Assembly: GCA_017525235.1 (NCBI GenBank) | Contig: JAFXTC010000003.1 | Location: 1-64,000, forward strand | Origin: Bacteroidaceae bacterium | GTDB lineage: Bacteria > Bacteroidota > Bacteroidia > Bacteroidales > Bacteroidaceae | DNA: 64,000 bases | Direction of reading: 5' to 3' | Shown here: piece after piece, positions 20,601-27,873 of the stretch | How the letters are laid out: the number at the start of each line of letters is the position of its first letter | Numbering within the stretch: position 1 is the first letter of the stretch | The notes under the pieces: model-generated | The model's database searches: none | Told to the model about the DNA's origin: nothing | The model's input: only the letters and a program-made list of their open reading frames with translations | Program-made: the position numbers and the translations under genes

Positions 20601-21221
20601 ATTGATACAACACCCGACGGCAAGACCACCGTTACCTATCCCGTTGCTACCCTACAACCTAGTAACTCTCATTCTTCACTTTTCACTCTTCACTCTTCAC
20701 TTCTTGCTGATCTCAGCAAGCAAAAGTGGTCGCTCAGCTTCATAGAATCGCAGCCTGCCATTGCTGATACAATAACCATCAACGGCCTTAAAACGTGGGA
20801 GACATTGCCCAACGATAGCCTAAAGGAACTGATGGGAACAGGTGTTTATGAAAGCCGTTTTTCTCTTTCGGCAAGCGATGTGAAAGGGGCTCACTACCGA
20901 ATTGACTTGGGCGATGTCCGAGAGTCGGCTCGTGTATATATCAACGATACATACGTGGGTTGTGCTTGGTGCGTGCCATTCACTTTGGACTTCGACGGCC
21001 TATTGCACGAAGGCGAGAACACCATTCGCATCGAGGTGACAAACCTTCCTGCCAATCGTATTGCAGCCTACGACCGCAGAGGCGTGAAGTGGCGCAAGTT
21101 CAATGAGATAAATGTGGTGGACATCAACTACAAACGTACCACCTACGGTGAATGGGCTCCTGTGCCCTCGGGGTTGAACTCTTATGTACGAATCTACAAA
21201 AGACAAATGATGACGCGATGA
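17640..21221 (+). CDS. GH105-GH106 fusion (unsaturated glycuronyl hydrolase plus alpha-L-rhamnosidase)
   Basis: Signal peptide MPKLISTLFVLFALALTPASAQ. Residues about 23-380 are a GH105 (alpha/alpha)6 domain of the YteR type (LWTRGVYYEGLM, DDQCCMQTYLDRYE, YWTWIDAIQMAMPAYAKM, YWSRGNGWVVAAY) that removes unsaturated galacturonic acid from rhamnogalacturonan products. Residues about 383-1193 are GH106-like (ARWWWLGSAVTEEGLTWQMQ, MNLGTGWPFG, PATFFNDSYEVFGADWTP), expected to cut terminal alpha-L-rhamnose, with a C-terminal beta-sandwich (ARVYINDTYVGCAWCVPF). The two activities act in sequence on rhamnogalacturonan. About residues 1008-1022 are encoded by a low-complexity repeat (20664-20703). The stop overlaps the GH28 start by 4 nt. 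Confidence 0.9.
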   Translation: MPKLISTLFVLFALALTPASAQRADDVLEAARRVNNYFVLKWPDPTKDTFVGRKRPSSLWTRGVYYEGLMSLYSIDPQPAYIKYVDDWGNYHKWTPRNGTKTTNADDQCCMQTYLDRYEMTHNQQMIDSSRVNMEKQMAEHRVDYWTWIDAIQMAMPAYAKMYRITGDPRYILFARDCYEWSRNTCGGGLWNAKEGLWWRDANFVPPYKESDGANCYWSRGNGWVVAAYVRTLEELEKFKEFKKFHEINDFCEELTKDYKAMMEALLKCQREDGFWNVSLMSPATFGGPETSGTALFLTGMAWGVRKGLLAEDAYRPAIDKAWKAVASAIHPNGFIGYLQGTGKEPKDGQPVTYTKVPDFEDYGAGCVLLAAVEYYKLLRGNTTQAGARWWWLGSAVTEEGLTWQMQQMASHGIGTLEITPLYGVQGNDANNISFLSPKWMKMLEYTINEGKRLGIQIDMNLGTGWPFGSPETPLSEAACKLIVVDSLVDSKLAKSILLPAPKKEQPYARLIIQRDFKSKVKGKRRVIALYESRTRQMVKRAAPGGEGYVIDHFDSTAVAHYLARFDRAFKQSGAPMPATFFNDSYEVFGADWTPTLLSEFKARRGYRLEDKLQEFVDGEAQVTSDYRETLSDLLLKNFTEQWVKWSHEHGVKVRNQAHGSPANLIDIYAAVDIPEIEGFGLSDFGIKGLRTDPGMTRKNFSDLSMLKYASSAAHITGKRLVSSETFTWLTEHFRTSLSQMKPDLDLMFCSGVNRMFFHGACYSPKDDPWPGWKFYASVDMSPTNSIWRDANMLTSYIDFCQQRLQEGEPDNDFLVLLPVRNMWRTNLDKRLMLFEINSMDKKAPEFIASILKIDSLGYDCDYISEKYLLTTSFIDGKLQTAAGTRYPALILPPDCILSKAVQKHIEQLKKQGAHIIYKVEGAELSKYAKPEELRTDLHMKMIRRKVGNGYRYFVSNLTPNDVLREISLASTGAKITVALRSGESCFIDTTPDGKTTVTYPVATLQPSNSHSSLFTLHSSLLADLSKQKWSLSFIESQPAIADTITINGLKTWETLPNDSLKELMGTGVYESRFSLSASDVKGAHYRIDLGDVRESARVYINDTYVGCAWCVPFTLDFDGLLHEGENTIRIEVTNLPANRIAAYDRRGVKWRKFNEINVVDINYKRTTYGEWAPVPSGLNSYVRIYKRQMMTR
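20664..20703. repeat. Low-complexity CTTCACT repeat inside the GH106 domain
   Basis: The stretch is built of TTCACTctTCACT-type units and encodes the short peptide NSHSSLFTLHSSL. The same word family appears between genes at 46186-46214 and inside cydA, so it looks like an inserted host repeat that kept the reading frame. Confidence 0.6.
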
Positions 21222-22603
21222 AAAAGATATTTCTTCTGTTATTTCTTGTGATGCCCGCGTTGAATGTCAACGCAAGTATCTGGCCCGATGGCACCAAGAT
21301 GGATGCTTTCTTCAGTAATACAAAGAAGGTGGACGTGAAGTCGTTGGGCAAGCAATACGTGATAACAGACTATGGCGTAAAGAGCGATTCGACGCTGATG
21401 CAGACAGCAGCCATACAAGCCGTAATAGACCGCTGTGCCAGCGAGGGCGGCGGAGTGATAGTTATCCCGAAAGGAACTTTCCTGACGGGTTCACTGTTCT
21501 TTAAGCAGGGAACCAACCTTTACGTCAAAGGTCGATTGAAGGGTTCAGACCGCATTCGCGACTTCCGACTCTTAGAGACACGTATGGAGGGACAAACCCT
21601 GCAGTATTTTGCTGCCCTCATCAATGCAGATGGGCTGGATGGCTTCTGTATTATAGGCGATGGAGCAAAGTTGGATTGGAAGGAAACACCTAACGAGTTG
21701 GGCTTTTCCTCGCAGCAGAGTTGCATCGACGGCAATGGTTTTCTGTACTGGGAAGAGTTTTGGTACAGACGCATGTACAACAAGGCTTGCACCAATCTGG
21801 AGGCTATGCGCCCCAGGCTGGTTTATCTCTCGAACTGCAAAAACGTAACCGTTCAGGATATGAACCTAATCAACTCGCCTTTTTGGACGAATCATCTGTA
21901 TCGATGTGAACGTGTGCGCTACCTTGACAATTTCATCTATGCCCCCACCAAGGGCATTATTCCCCCAGGCGACACAAAGGAACATGGTGCCCCATCAAGC
22001 GATGCCATAGACCTTGATGTGTGCCACGATGTATTGGTACAAGGTTGTTACATGCAGGTAAACGATGATGCCGTTGTGATTAAAGGCGGCAAAGGCACGT
22101 GGGCAGATAAAGCTCCAGAGAACGGCCCCGTCTATAACGTGCTGGTAAATAAATGTCGATACGGCAAGGCGCACGGATGCCTTACGTTGGGGTCAGAATC
22201 CCTTCACGACTGGAACATTGTGCTCTCTAATATTAACATAAACAATGTGAACCGTGTATTGTGGCTGAAGATGCGCCCCGATACGCCTCAGCACTACGAG
22301 AAGATACGCATAGAAAACATCAAGGGCACATGCTATTCATTCCTTGTGGTTCGACCTTGGACGCAGTTCTTCGCACCAGGAGACCGACCCGATATGCCAC
22401 TCTCGCAGTGCAACGACATCACCATTCGCAAAATAGACGTCGACACCCAGAACTTTTTCGACGTAGGCACATCAGACAAATACCGACTTCTTGACTTCAC
22501 CTTCGAGGATTGTCGGGTCCGCGACAAGAAACAATCCTTCGATCCCACCATGATAGAAGGTTGCGTAGCCCGAAAGTTATTCATCAACGGAGTGGAGAAG
22601 TAA
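21218..22603 (+). CDS. Secreted GH28 polygalacturonase-type enzyme
   Basis: Signal peptide MKKIFLLLFLVMPALNVNA; this start (21218) is preferred over an in-frame ATG inside the previous gene. The right-handed beta-helix of GH28 is shown by ITDYGVKSDSTLMQTAAIQA, GGGVIVIPKGTFLTGSLFFK, SPFWTNHLYRCERV and the catalytic Asp set SSDAIDLDVC (about 260-268) and VNDDAVVIKGG (about 280-288), followed by KAHGCLTLGSES (about 317). 461 residues, normal length. Hydrolyses galacturonic acid linkages of pectin or a related uronic acid link. Start overlaps the preceding stop (ATGA), so it is translationally coupled to the GH105-GH106 fusion. Confidence 0.92.
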   Translation: MKKIFLLLFLVMPALNVNASIWPDGTKMDAFFSNTKKVDVKSLGKQYVITDYGVKSDSTLMQTAAIQAVIDRCASEGGGVIVIPKGTFLTGSLFFKQGTNLYVKGRLKGSDRIRDFRLLETRMEGQTLQYFAALINADGLDGFCIIGDGAKLDWKETPNELGFSSQQSCIDGNGFLYWEEFWYRRMYNKACTNLEAMRPRLVYLSNCKNVTVQDMNLINSPFWTNHLYRCERVRYLDNFIYAPTKGIIPPGDTKEHGAPSSDAIDLDVCHDVLVQGCYMQVNDDAVVIKGGKGTWADKAPENGPVYNVLVNKCRYGKAHGCLTLGSESLHDWNIVLSNININNVNRVLWLKMRPDTPQHYEKIRIENIKGTCYSFLVVRPWTQFFAPGDRPDMPLSQCNDITIRKIDVDTQNFFDVGTSDKYRLLDFTFEDCRVRDKKQSFDPTMIEGCVARKLFINGVEK

Positions 22604-22632
22604 GCATACCGTTTAGATAAACCACTCAGTTT

Positions 22633-23265
22633 TTATTCTTCCTTTGCCAGCAGATAGAACTTGCCGCTCTTCGCGCCCTCGCTTCTGATGCCCGATGTGG
22701 GGTCGGAGGCAATGTCGCAAAGCTCGCTGGCAGCGGTGGAGTAAGCCAGCCCCGTGAGCGAGGCATATTCCTTAACACGCATATATGTGTTCTTGCTGAG
22801 GAACTGACGGGCCCGTTCTATGCGCTCCTCCTTCGAGTATTTCGACCGTTTCAGTCGCTCTTCGCCGCCTCGTTCCAGGTCGCACTCACGGTTTATCACC
22901 TTAACCAGCTCCTTTTCCGCCTTGAACGAAACGCCCGTCACCTCAATGCTTTGCGCGTTTCGCTTGGTTTTCCCCTCCAGAAAACTGTCCATCTCCTTGT
23001 CTTCGCGAACACCCAACTTGGCAGAGAACGTCCCCAGTCCGTCGATTTTTACGCTGTAACCGTTAGAAACCTGATAGGCCAGTTCCTCGCAGACCGCCGT
23101 CATCACGCCTTTTAACAGCGCCTTGCTGAATGCCCCGTTGTGTGCGTTGCAGCGTTCCACAAAATCGTCGAAGTCCATTTTGTGCCAAGTCTTCAGTTTA
23201 TAATAAGCCTTTGTAGAGCCCGAGCCCTGCAGGTCAACAATCTCCTTTTTAATGTAACGTGCCAT
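22633..23265 (-). CDS. HU-like DNA-binding protein with C-terminal extension
   Basis: Residues about 1-125 resemble the HU/IHF-like domain found in Bacteroidota (WHKMDFDDFVERCNAHNGAF, LLKGVMTAVCEELAYQV, YSVKIDGLGTFSAKLG). A charged linker follows (ECDLERGGEERLKRSKYSK), and residues about 145-210 may form a small helical DNA-binding domain (RARQFLSKNTYMRVKEYASL, STAASELCDIAS). 210 residues, about twice HU length. Convergent with the GH28 gene and 30 nt from it. It is preceded by a long leader with three 22-bp repeats, a -7 element and a four-unit palindrome array. Likely a nucleoid protein or local regulator; target unknown. Confidence 0.82.
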   Translation of the reverse strand: MARYIKKEIVDLQGSGSTKAYYKLKTWHKMDFDDFVERCNAHNGAFSKALLKGVMTAVCEELAYQVSNGYSVKIDGLGTFSAKLGVREDKEMDSFLEGKTKRNAQSIEVTGVSFKAEKELVKVINRECDLERGGEERLKRSKYSKEERIERARQFLSKNTYMRVKEYASLTGLAYSTAASELCDIASDPTSGIRSEGAKSGKFYLLAKEE

Positions 23266-23281
23266 AAAATTGCTTTATTTA

Positions 23282-23333
23282 GATGATAAATTTGTTTTGT
23301 CGTGATGATAAAATCGTTTTGCCGTGATGATAA
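23282..23333. repeat. Three 22-bp direct repeats in the HU-like gene leader
   Basis: GATGATAA cores at 23282, 23304 and 23326 are followed by similar GTTTTGYCGT segments, giving a 22-bp period. They lie between the predicted transcription start (about 23345) and the ATG at 23265, so they would be in the mRNA leader. Confidence 0.75.
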
Positions 23334-23351
23334 TTTCTTTTCTTGCCGATG

Positions 23352-23359
23352 CAAAGATA
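23352..23359 (-). promoter_or_regulatory. -7 element of the HU-like gene
   Basis: TATCTTTG on the minus strand fits TAnnTTTG. The region 20 bp upstream runs directly into the palindrome array at 23381-23462. Confidence 0.7.
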
Positions 23360-23380
23360 CAAAATCCCTGGAGAAAAATT

Positions 23381-23462
23381 ATTCTTACACTGAGAGAATA
23401 AATTCTAACGGTGTAAGAATGTATTCTTTCAGTGACAGAATTTATTCTCACGTCGTAAGAAT
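23381..23462. promoter_or_regulatory. Array of four 19-bp imperfect palindromes at 21-bp period
   Basis: Units at 23381-23399, 23402-23420, 23423-23441 and 23444-23462 each begin with ATTCT and end with AGAAT, with 9-bp divergent centres and 2-bp spacers. The 21-bp period equals two helical turns, so all units face the same side of the DNA. The array abuts the -33 region of the HU-like gene promoter, which suggests cooperative binding of a dimeric regulator. Confidence 0.8.
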
Positions 23463-23551
23463 AAATTGTTTTGCTGAAAAAAAGAACTTTATTCGCGCAC
23501 AAAATTCATTTTTGTCGACGAAGCTTGCCTTTTTGCATGCTAAAGCATAAA

Positions 23552-23581
23552 AAACTCCCATGTTATGCAACGCAGGAGCTA
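23552..23581 (-). terminator. Terminator, family copy C
   Basis: Minus-strand hairpin of the same 30-nt family as 26568-26597 and 30663-30692, with stem core CTCCTGCGTT / AACATGGGAG (one C-A mismatch), loop GCAT, and a following T-run. It lies about 40 nt after the end of the decayed thioredoxin gene and would end the 26486-23620 transcript. Confidence 0.75.
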
Positions 23582-23619
23582 TCTGGTACTAGATTGAGGA
23601 TGGATTTCCTATTTGAGTA

Positions 23620-23924
23620 TTATTCGATATTAAGTGCTTTCATGATGAGTGGTTCCAATTCTTCTGCATCGGTGGAAGTGGAGAGGATGGTGCCGTCGCG
23701 GTCAATGAGGAACATCGCGCCACCTGCTTGACCTGCGCCGCTTTTCTCCCAAACATGGTTTTCTTGGTTCAGCTCCAACAGCGAAGGCCAACGGTAACAG
23801 GACTGACAATTACTGTTTTGCCTTGCGTTGTGTCACGCAGTTCGCCCTCAATATGGCACTTGATTTGTGCCTGCCCAGCCATAGCGAAGAGCGACAGAAA
23901 AGCAATAATGATTGTTTTCTTCAT
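23620..23924 (-). pseudogene. Internally deleted thioredoxin-fold (TlpA/AhpC-like) gene
   Basis: The ATG at 23924 begins a signal peptide (MKKTIIIAFLSLFAMAGQAQ) and a short N-terminal piece (IKCHIEGELRDTTQGKTVIV) and then reaches a stop at 23769-23771. In another frame the same stretch encodes a typical thioredoxin-fold C-terminus (WPSLLELNQENHVWEK, GGAMFLIDRDGTILST, AEELEPLIMKALNIE) ending at 23620. The middle, including any CxxC motif, is missing. The remnant follows two intact thioredoxin-fold genes and begins 24 nt after the previous one, so it was probably the third gene of that operon. Confidence 0.8.
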
Positions 23925-23948
23925 ATTGTATCTGAATTATTATTTCCT

Positions 23949-25406
23949 TTACTTAAGCACTGGGCTGATTTCCTTCATCATTTTGTCAATGTTTCCCCAA
24001 CCGCTGAAAGCGTGATGGATGGTGCCGTCTGCATTGATGAGCACAAAAATGGGTACACCGCTTGTATCACATGGGAGTTGGCGATGAAGAGCCTGAAGTT
24101 GCTGCTTGGTCAGACGGTAATGGTCGCCGACATAGTTGGGGATAAGGCTCTGCCAGGTCGCGGAGTCGGAATTCTCGCTGGCAATATTGACAAAGTGGAT
24201 GCGTCCTGCCAGTTCCATTTTCTTCTCGTGCATTTCCTTGAAAGCCATTCTACATATGCCGCAAGTGGTTTCCCAGAGATCGAGGAGAACAGGACGACCG
24301 AGATAGGGTTTGACCAAAACGGAGAGTATATCGTCCATGCCTGAGGCTCCATCGGGAAGTGAACAGACACGAGACAAACCTTGCTTGTTAATAAACGATA
24401 GTTCCTGCTCCAAACGGTCATTATATGCCAGCACAACAGAGTCCAGTTCGGGCATAAGCGTCCGAACTGTGTCCAACTGTGCCACAGAGAGCAGCATCTT
24501 CTGATAACCTATTTGTTCCATGTATTTCGATGCCAGATAACATTGTTGATAGCTGTCGGGCAATTTAACGGGACGTGTGGCGTATGACATATCGGGAGTG
24601 TGCCACATGACGTAGCTGAGCACAGGATTGGACCAGGGATCACCCTGCATATACTGGTCACAGCGACTACGCAGGCGTTCAGCATAGGCATCGTATGCTG
24701 CTTCATCGTCAAAGCCTGCATGCTGAATGGCCTGACCACAAAAAGGAATCATGGAGCCATACATATATACGTTCACAGCCTTGGCAAATTCTCGGTAGGC
24801 TGTGCCGATGTGTTTGTCAGTATCAATCATCTTGTCTATTCGCTCGCGTACAGTATCCAGATAGTTGAAGTACCCCTTCTCGCTCTTTTCTGGCAGTTCG
24901 CTATGCAATTGCCCCATGTTCCGCTTTTGTTCAATATCCAAATATATGCCTGTTGGGTCAATACCACGTTCCTGGGCATAGACAAAATCACGATTGAACT
25001 GGGGCAGTTCTCCGTCGAAGGTCAGCGCCGCTGACAGCCCTTTCACTTTCTGCTTTCTAGGATTAAGTATGAAGGAGACTTCTTTGCCTGGCACAACGTA
25101 GCAATTAAAGTGAAGGTCGCCAATCCTAACCGTGCAAGCTGTCGTCATATGCATGGGAATGTCCACCTTGAACTTTCCTTCACCATCCAATGCCACAGCT
25201 GTTCGCCAGAGAGCATCTCCCATCCCCGAATTGTACGGTTGCAAACAACGCAAATAGATGGTATCGGGCGATTCCGCCCCATCTTTGATGATACGACCGC
25301 TCAGTACCGCAGGCTTCTTGCTATAACTAATCTCTGGCAGATGCTTCTGTGCATACCCTGCTACAGCGATGAGCGAAAGCAAAGCGAGGATGATTGTCTT
25401 TTTCAT
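23949..25406 (-). CDS. Secreted TlpA-like thioredoxin-fold protein
   Basis: Signal peptide MKKTIILALLSLIAVAGYAQ. A long N-terminal region (about 20-345) is typical of Bacteroidota thiol-disulfide proteins with a DUF4369-like beta domain and a helical insert. The C-terminal thioredoxin domain has the redox motif LWETTCGICRMAF (CGIC) and the cis-Pro loop TSGVPIFVLINADGTIHH. 485 residues. Likely a periplasmic or membrane-facing disulfide reductase; client proteins unknown. Middle gene of a three-gene set: 36 nt after the 347-residue paralogue and 24 nt before the deleted third copy. Confidence 0.88.
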   Translation of the reverse strand: MKKTIILALLSLIAVAGYAQKHLPEISYSKKPAVLSGRIIKDGAESPDTIYLRCLQPYNSGMGDALWRTAVALDGEGKFKVDIPMHMTTACTVRIGDLHFNCYVVPGKEVSFILNPRKQKVKGLSAALTFDGELPQFNRDFVYAQERGIDPTGIYLDIEQKRNMGQLHSELPEKSEKGYFNYLDTVRERIDKMIDTDKHIGTAYREFAKAVNVYMYGSMIPFCGQAIQHAGFDDEAAYDAYAERLRSRCDQYMQGDPWSNPVLSYVMWHTPDMSYATRPVKLPDSYQQCYLASKYMEQIGYQKMLLSVAQLDTVRTLMPELDSVVLAYNDRLEQELSFINKQGLSRVCSLPDGASGMDDILSVLVKPYLGRPVLLDLWETTCGICRMAFKEMHEKKMELAGRIHFVNIASENSDSATWQSLIPNYVGDHYRLTKQQLQALHRQLPCDTSGVPIFVLINADGTIHHAFSGWGNIDKMMKEISPVLK

Positions 25407-25442
25407 ATGTTTATTGTATGTGTTTTTGTAATTTATGTAGAA

Positions 25443-26486
25443 TTAATCTCCGAGGATTTCTGCCAGTTTGGCCTTCATCTTGTCGAAGTCAATGCCTTGG
25501 GCAAGAACGGTGGCGTCTGGGCCAAAGAGGATATAATGGGGAACATACTGGAGGTCATATAGTTCGAGGGCTTTCTGCCCTGTGTTGAGAATCTGAGGGA
25601 AGGGGATGTTAAGCTTCTTTACTGCCTCCAGAGTTTTGGGGGCTATTTCGTTCACGGCAACGCCAAGGGCGGTAAAGTTCTTATCCTTGTATTTCTCGTG
25701 TAGTGCAATAACTTTGGGCATTGCTGCCTTACAGGCTCCACACCACGAACCCCAGAAGTCCACCATCACGTACTGACCTTTGCCCACATAATCAGAGAGG
25801 CTCTGCTTCTGTCCTTCATATTCAACAGTGAAGTCAATAAACTTCTGAGGGCCATCCAGTTTCTTGTTGAAGCGCTCAATATGGTACTTGGTGGTTTTAT
25901 GTAGCTGAACCTCCTCGCTGCATTGGCTTATGAGTGCAAGAAACTGTTTGGCGTCGTCCTTTGTTTTGCATCTGGCATTCTCAAGCATTTTTACCGCCGT
26001 AATGTCATCCTTGTGTTGCCGAATGTAATCAAGGACCAACTGCTGCGCTTTTTCCTCTTTGCCTTCCCTGTTAGCTTGCTTTATTTCCTTTTGGGCAGAA
26101 AAATATGCATCGTTTAGCGGAGTACCTTCTGCAATATAATCCCGTAAATTGTCAATTTTGAGAACGATGTTGCCAGGCTCCAGGAAGAAAATCAACTGCA
26201 ATGCATAAAATCCGCCTTCCTCAGACTCCATTACAAACTCAACCAACAATGGCGTTTCAATCTTGCCGCTGATAACAACAATGGAGTCTCCCTTATAATC
26301 TGTCTCTGCGACACGCTTTCCGTTGATTCCGTTATTCAGATAGAAGTCTGTGATGGTGACGTTCCGATTCTGATTTGCAAACTTCAATAATGGCGTAACA
26401 TCGCAACTTAGGGTGAAGTTCTTCTCTTGTGCCTGCCCTACTAGCGTGCTGAGTACAAGCAATGCGGTGATGAGTGTCTTCTTCAT
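25443..26486 (-). CDS. Secreted TlpA-like thioredoxin-fold protein
   Basis: Signal peptide MKKTLITALLVLSTLVGQAQ. Residues about 25-215 form the DUF4369-type beta domain and helical linker (TDYKGDSIVVISGKIETPLL, FFLEPGNIVLKID). The C-terminal domain has VDFWGSWCGACKAAMPKV with a CGAC redox site and the cis-Pro segment LQYVPHYILFGPDATVLAQG. 347 residues, a common length for the family. First gene of the operon that includes the 485-residue paralogue and a pseudogene. No TAnnTTTG element is seen upstream, so an alternative sigma factor is possible; two ECF sigma genes lie within 7 kb. Confidence 0.9.
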   Translation of the reverse strand: MKKTLITALLVLSTLVGQAQEKNFTLSCDVTPLLKFANQNRNVTITDFYLNNGINGKRVAETDYKGDSIVVISGKIETPLLVEFVMESEEGGFYALQLIFFLEPGNIVLKIDNLRDYIAEGTPLNDAYFSAQKEIKQANREGKEEKAQQLVLDYIRQHKDDITAVKMLENARCKTKDDAKQFLALISQCSEEVQLHKTTKYHIERFNKKLDGPQKFIDFTVEYEGQKQSLSDYVGKGQYVMVDFWGSWCGACKAAMPKVIALHEKYKDKNFTALGVAVNEIAPKTLEAVKKLNIPFPQILNTGQKALELYDLQYVPHYILFGPDATVLAQGIDFDKMKAKLAEILGD

Positions 26487-26567
26487 GTTCTGTTTCTGAA
26501 TTACCTTTTATTATATATAACGCTTGAGGTGGAGAAATGTTAAACGCTGGGGCGTTAAATTATATTA

Positions 26568-26597
26568 AAGCTCCCACGTTTCACAACGCAGGAGCTT
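26568..26597 (-). terminator. Terminator, family copy A (GTGA tetraloop)
   Basis: On the minus strand AAGCTCCTGCGTT pairs with AACGTGGGAGCTT through 13 bp (two G-T wobbles), capped by GTGA, a GNRA-type loop, then TTTAAT. It is 48 nt after the stop of the 392-residue gene and separates it from the thioredoxin operon. Confidence 0.75.
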
Positions 26598-26645
26598 ATA
26601 GGCGCCAATTATCTTATTTCCTTAAAACCAATCTACTATTATACG

Positions 26646-27824
26646 TTACTTATGCTTTCTCAGTATTTGATCTAGCTGATAGAGTGCCATCTTGAAGTAC
26701 TTGCGGTCGGTTTCGGTCTTGGCATCTTCAATCATTTTGTCCACTTCGTGCATTAACTGCTCTAGCTCTTCCACAGAACTCGGGTCAGTAAAGAAATTCG
26801 CTTCGTTGGCGTGCTTGCAAAGTGTATAGATGGAGATGGCGGTTAGCTCGGTATTCTTGTTCTTCAAGTAATAATTCTTCAGGTTAGAGAACATGAGCAG
26901 GATGTTGTCGTTGCAGAGCATATCGTTTACGGCCTCCGTTGGATCGTTTGGCAGCCAAACACCGTTTTCCCCGTTTATTTTGCTAGTTACAACAAAGACT
27001 GTATCGCCGTTGCTGAGGGAAAGCATTTGTTCGATGCGAATGGAATCCACGCGCTGGCCATCTTTGGAGTTATTATAAGAAGCTATCTGCTTTTTGTACT
27101 GCTCCATGATTTCTTTGGCCTGAGCCGCCTTTCCCTTGCTCAAGAACCACGCCTGTGCTTTGTCTGGTGCCTGCTGGGGATTGCCCTTTGGGTTGCGTGA
27201 ACGTTCTTTGATGAAACTGGATATTTCGTCTGGTAATGAAGGGTATTTGACGGTTGCATTATAGCTTGTGAAAGCCGAGGGGATCTTGGCGTAGGTGACG
27301 ATGTAGCGGACGTAGGTCTTACCCTTGACACCATCCTGCCATTCAAGAGCGTAAGCGTAGCGGTGGGTCTTGGTGGTGTCGGAAGCATCGAGGATATTGA
27401 TATTTATGTAGTTCTCAGAACTCTCGCCTATGGTCACGTAGCGGTTAGGGTCTTCGCCAATCATCAGGTTGCGTTTGCCTTCTGCCTGAGTGGTACCCGT
27501 GCGTTTGCTGTTGATACCGTAGCAGTTGGGATTATGGTGACCGTTTTCCTCGAAAGCTCTTATCATATCTTCCAGGAAAATCCTCTGTTTCTTGGGGAGC
27601 GTGAAAGTCATGATGTCGCAGCGCCACTTCAGCGGATTGCCCTCCTTCTGTATGTCGCGCTCCTGGCCAAAGTTTTTGTCGACCACCACTTTGTTTTCAA
27701 TAGCTTGGGTGATGAGACTGCTCATCCAAGACTCCAAATCCTGAACTATAACCTTTTGCGCTGAGGCGGAAAGGGAAGCGAGTAGCAGGCTCGCAAGGAT
27801 AAAAGACTTAAATATCGTTCTCAT
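26646..27824 (-). CDS. Secreted protein of unknown function in sigma module 1
   Basis: Not recognised. Signal peptide MRTIFKSFILASLLLASLSASAQ, then 370 residues without transmembrane segments or a known motif. The protein has a segment rich in polar residues (NGHHNPNCYGINSKRTGTTQ) and a helical C-terminus (SVEELEQLMHEVDKMIEDAK). It is the third gene after an ECF sigma factor and its probable anti-sigma factor, 49 nt downstream of the latter, and is followed by a terminator. The second sigma module has a secreted protein of like length in the same place, though their sequences are not obviously alike. It may be a product or sensor component of the sigma system. Confidence 0.8.
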   Translation of the reverse strand: MRTIFKSFILASLLLASLSASAQKVIVQDLESWMSSLITQAIENKVVVDKNFGQERDIQKEGNPLKWRCDIMTFTLPKKQRIFLEDMIRAFEENGHHNPNCYGINSKRTGTTQAEGKRNLMIGEDPNRYVTIGESSENYININILDASDTTKTHRYAYALEWQDGVKGKTYVRYIVTYAKIPSAFTSYNATVKYPSLPDEISSFIKERSRNPKGNPQQAPDKAQAWFLSKGKAAQAKEIMEQYKKQIASYNNSKDGQRVDSIRIEQMLSLSNGDTVFVVTSKINGENGVWLPNDPTEAVNDMLCNDNILLMFSNLKNYYLKNKNTELTAISIYTLCKHANEANFFTDPSSVEELEQLMHEVDKMIEDAKTETDRKYFKMALYQLDQILRKHK

Positions 27825-27873
27825 AAGGCAGAAAAATATTATTTGTTCATTATTAATTGTTCATTGTTAATTG

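Noticed and set aside
23381..23462. CRISPR array
   Set aside because: Units are palindromic with 2-bp spacers and variable centres, not repeats with 30-bp unique spacers; no cas genes.
23302..23550. Small open frames on both strands with repeated YSxTVRI-like peptides
   Set aside because: They are the translation of the 21-bp palindrome array (seven codons per unit); no start signals or domain support.
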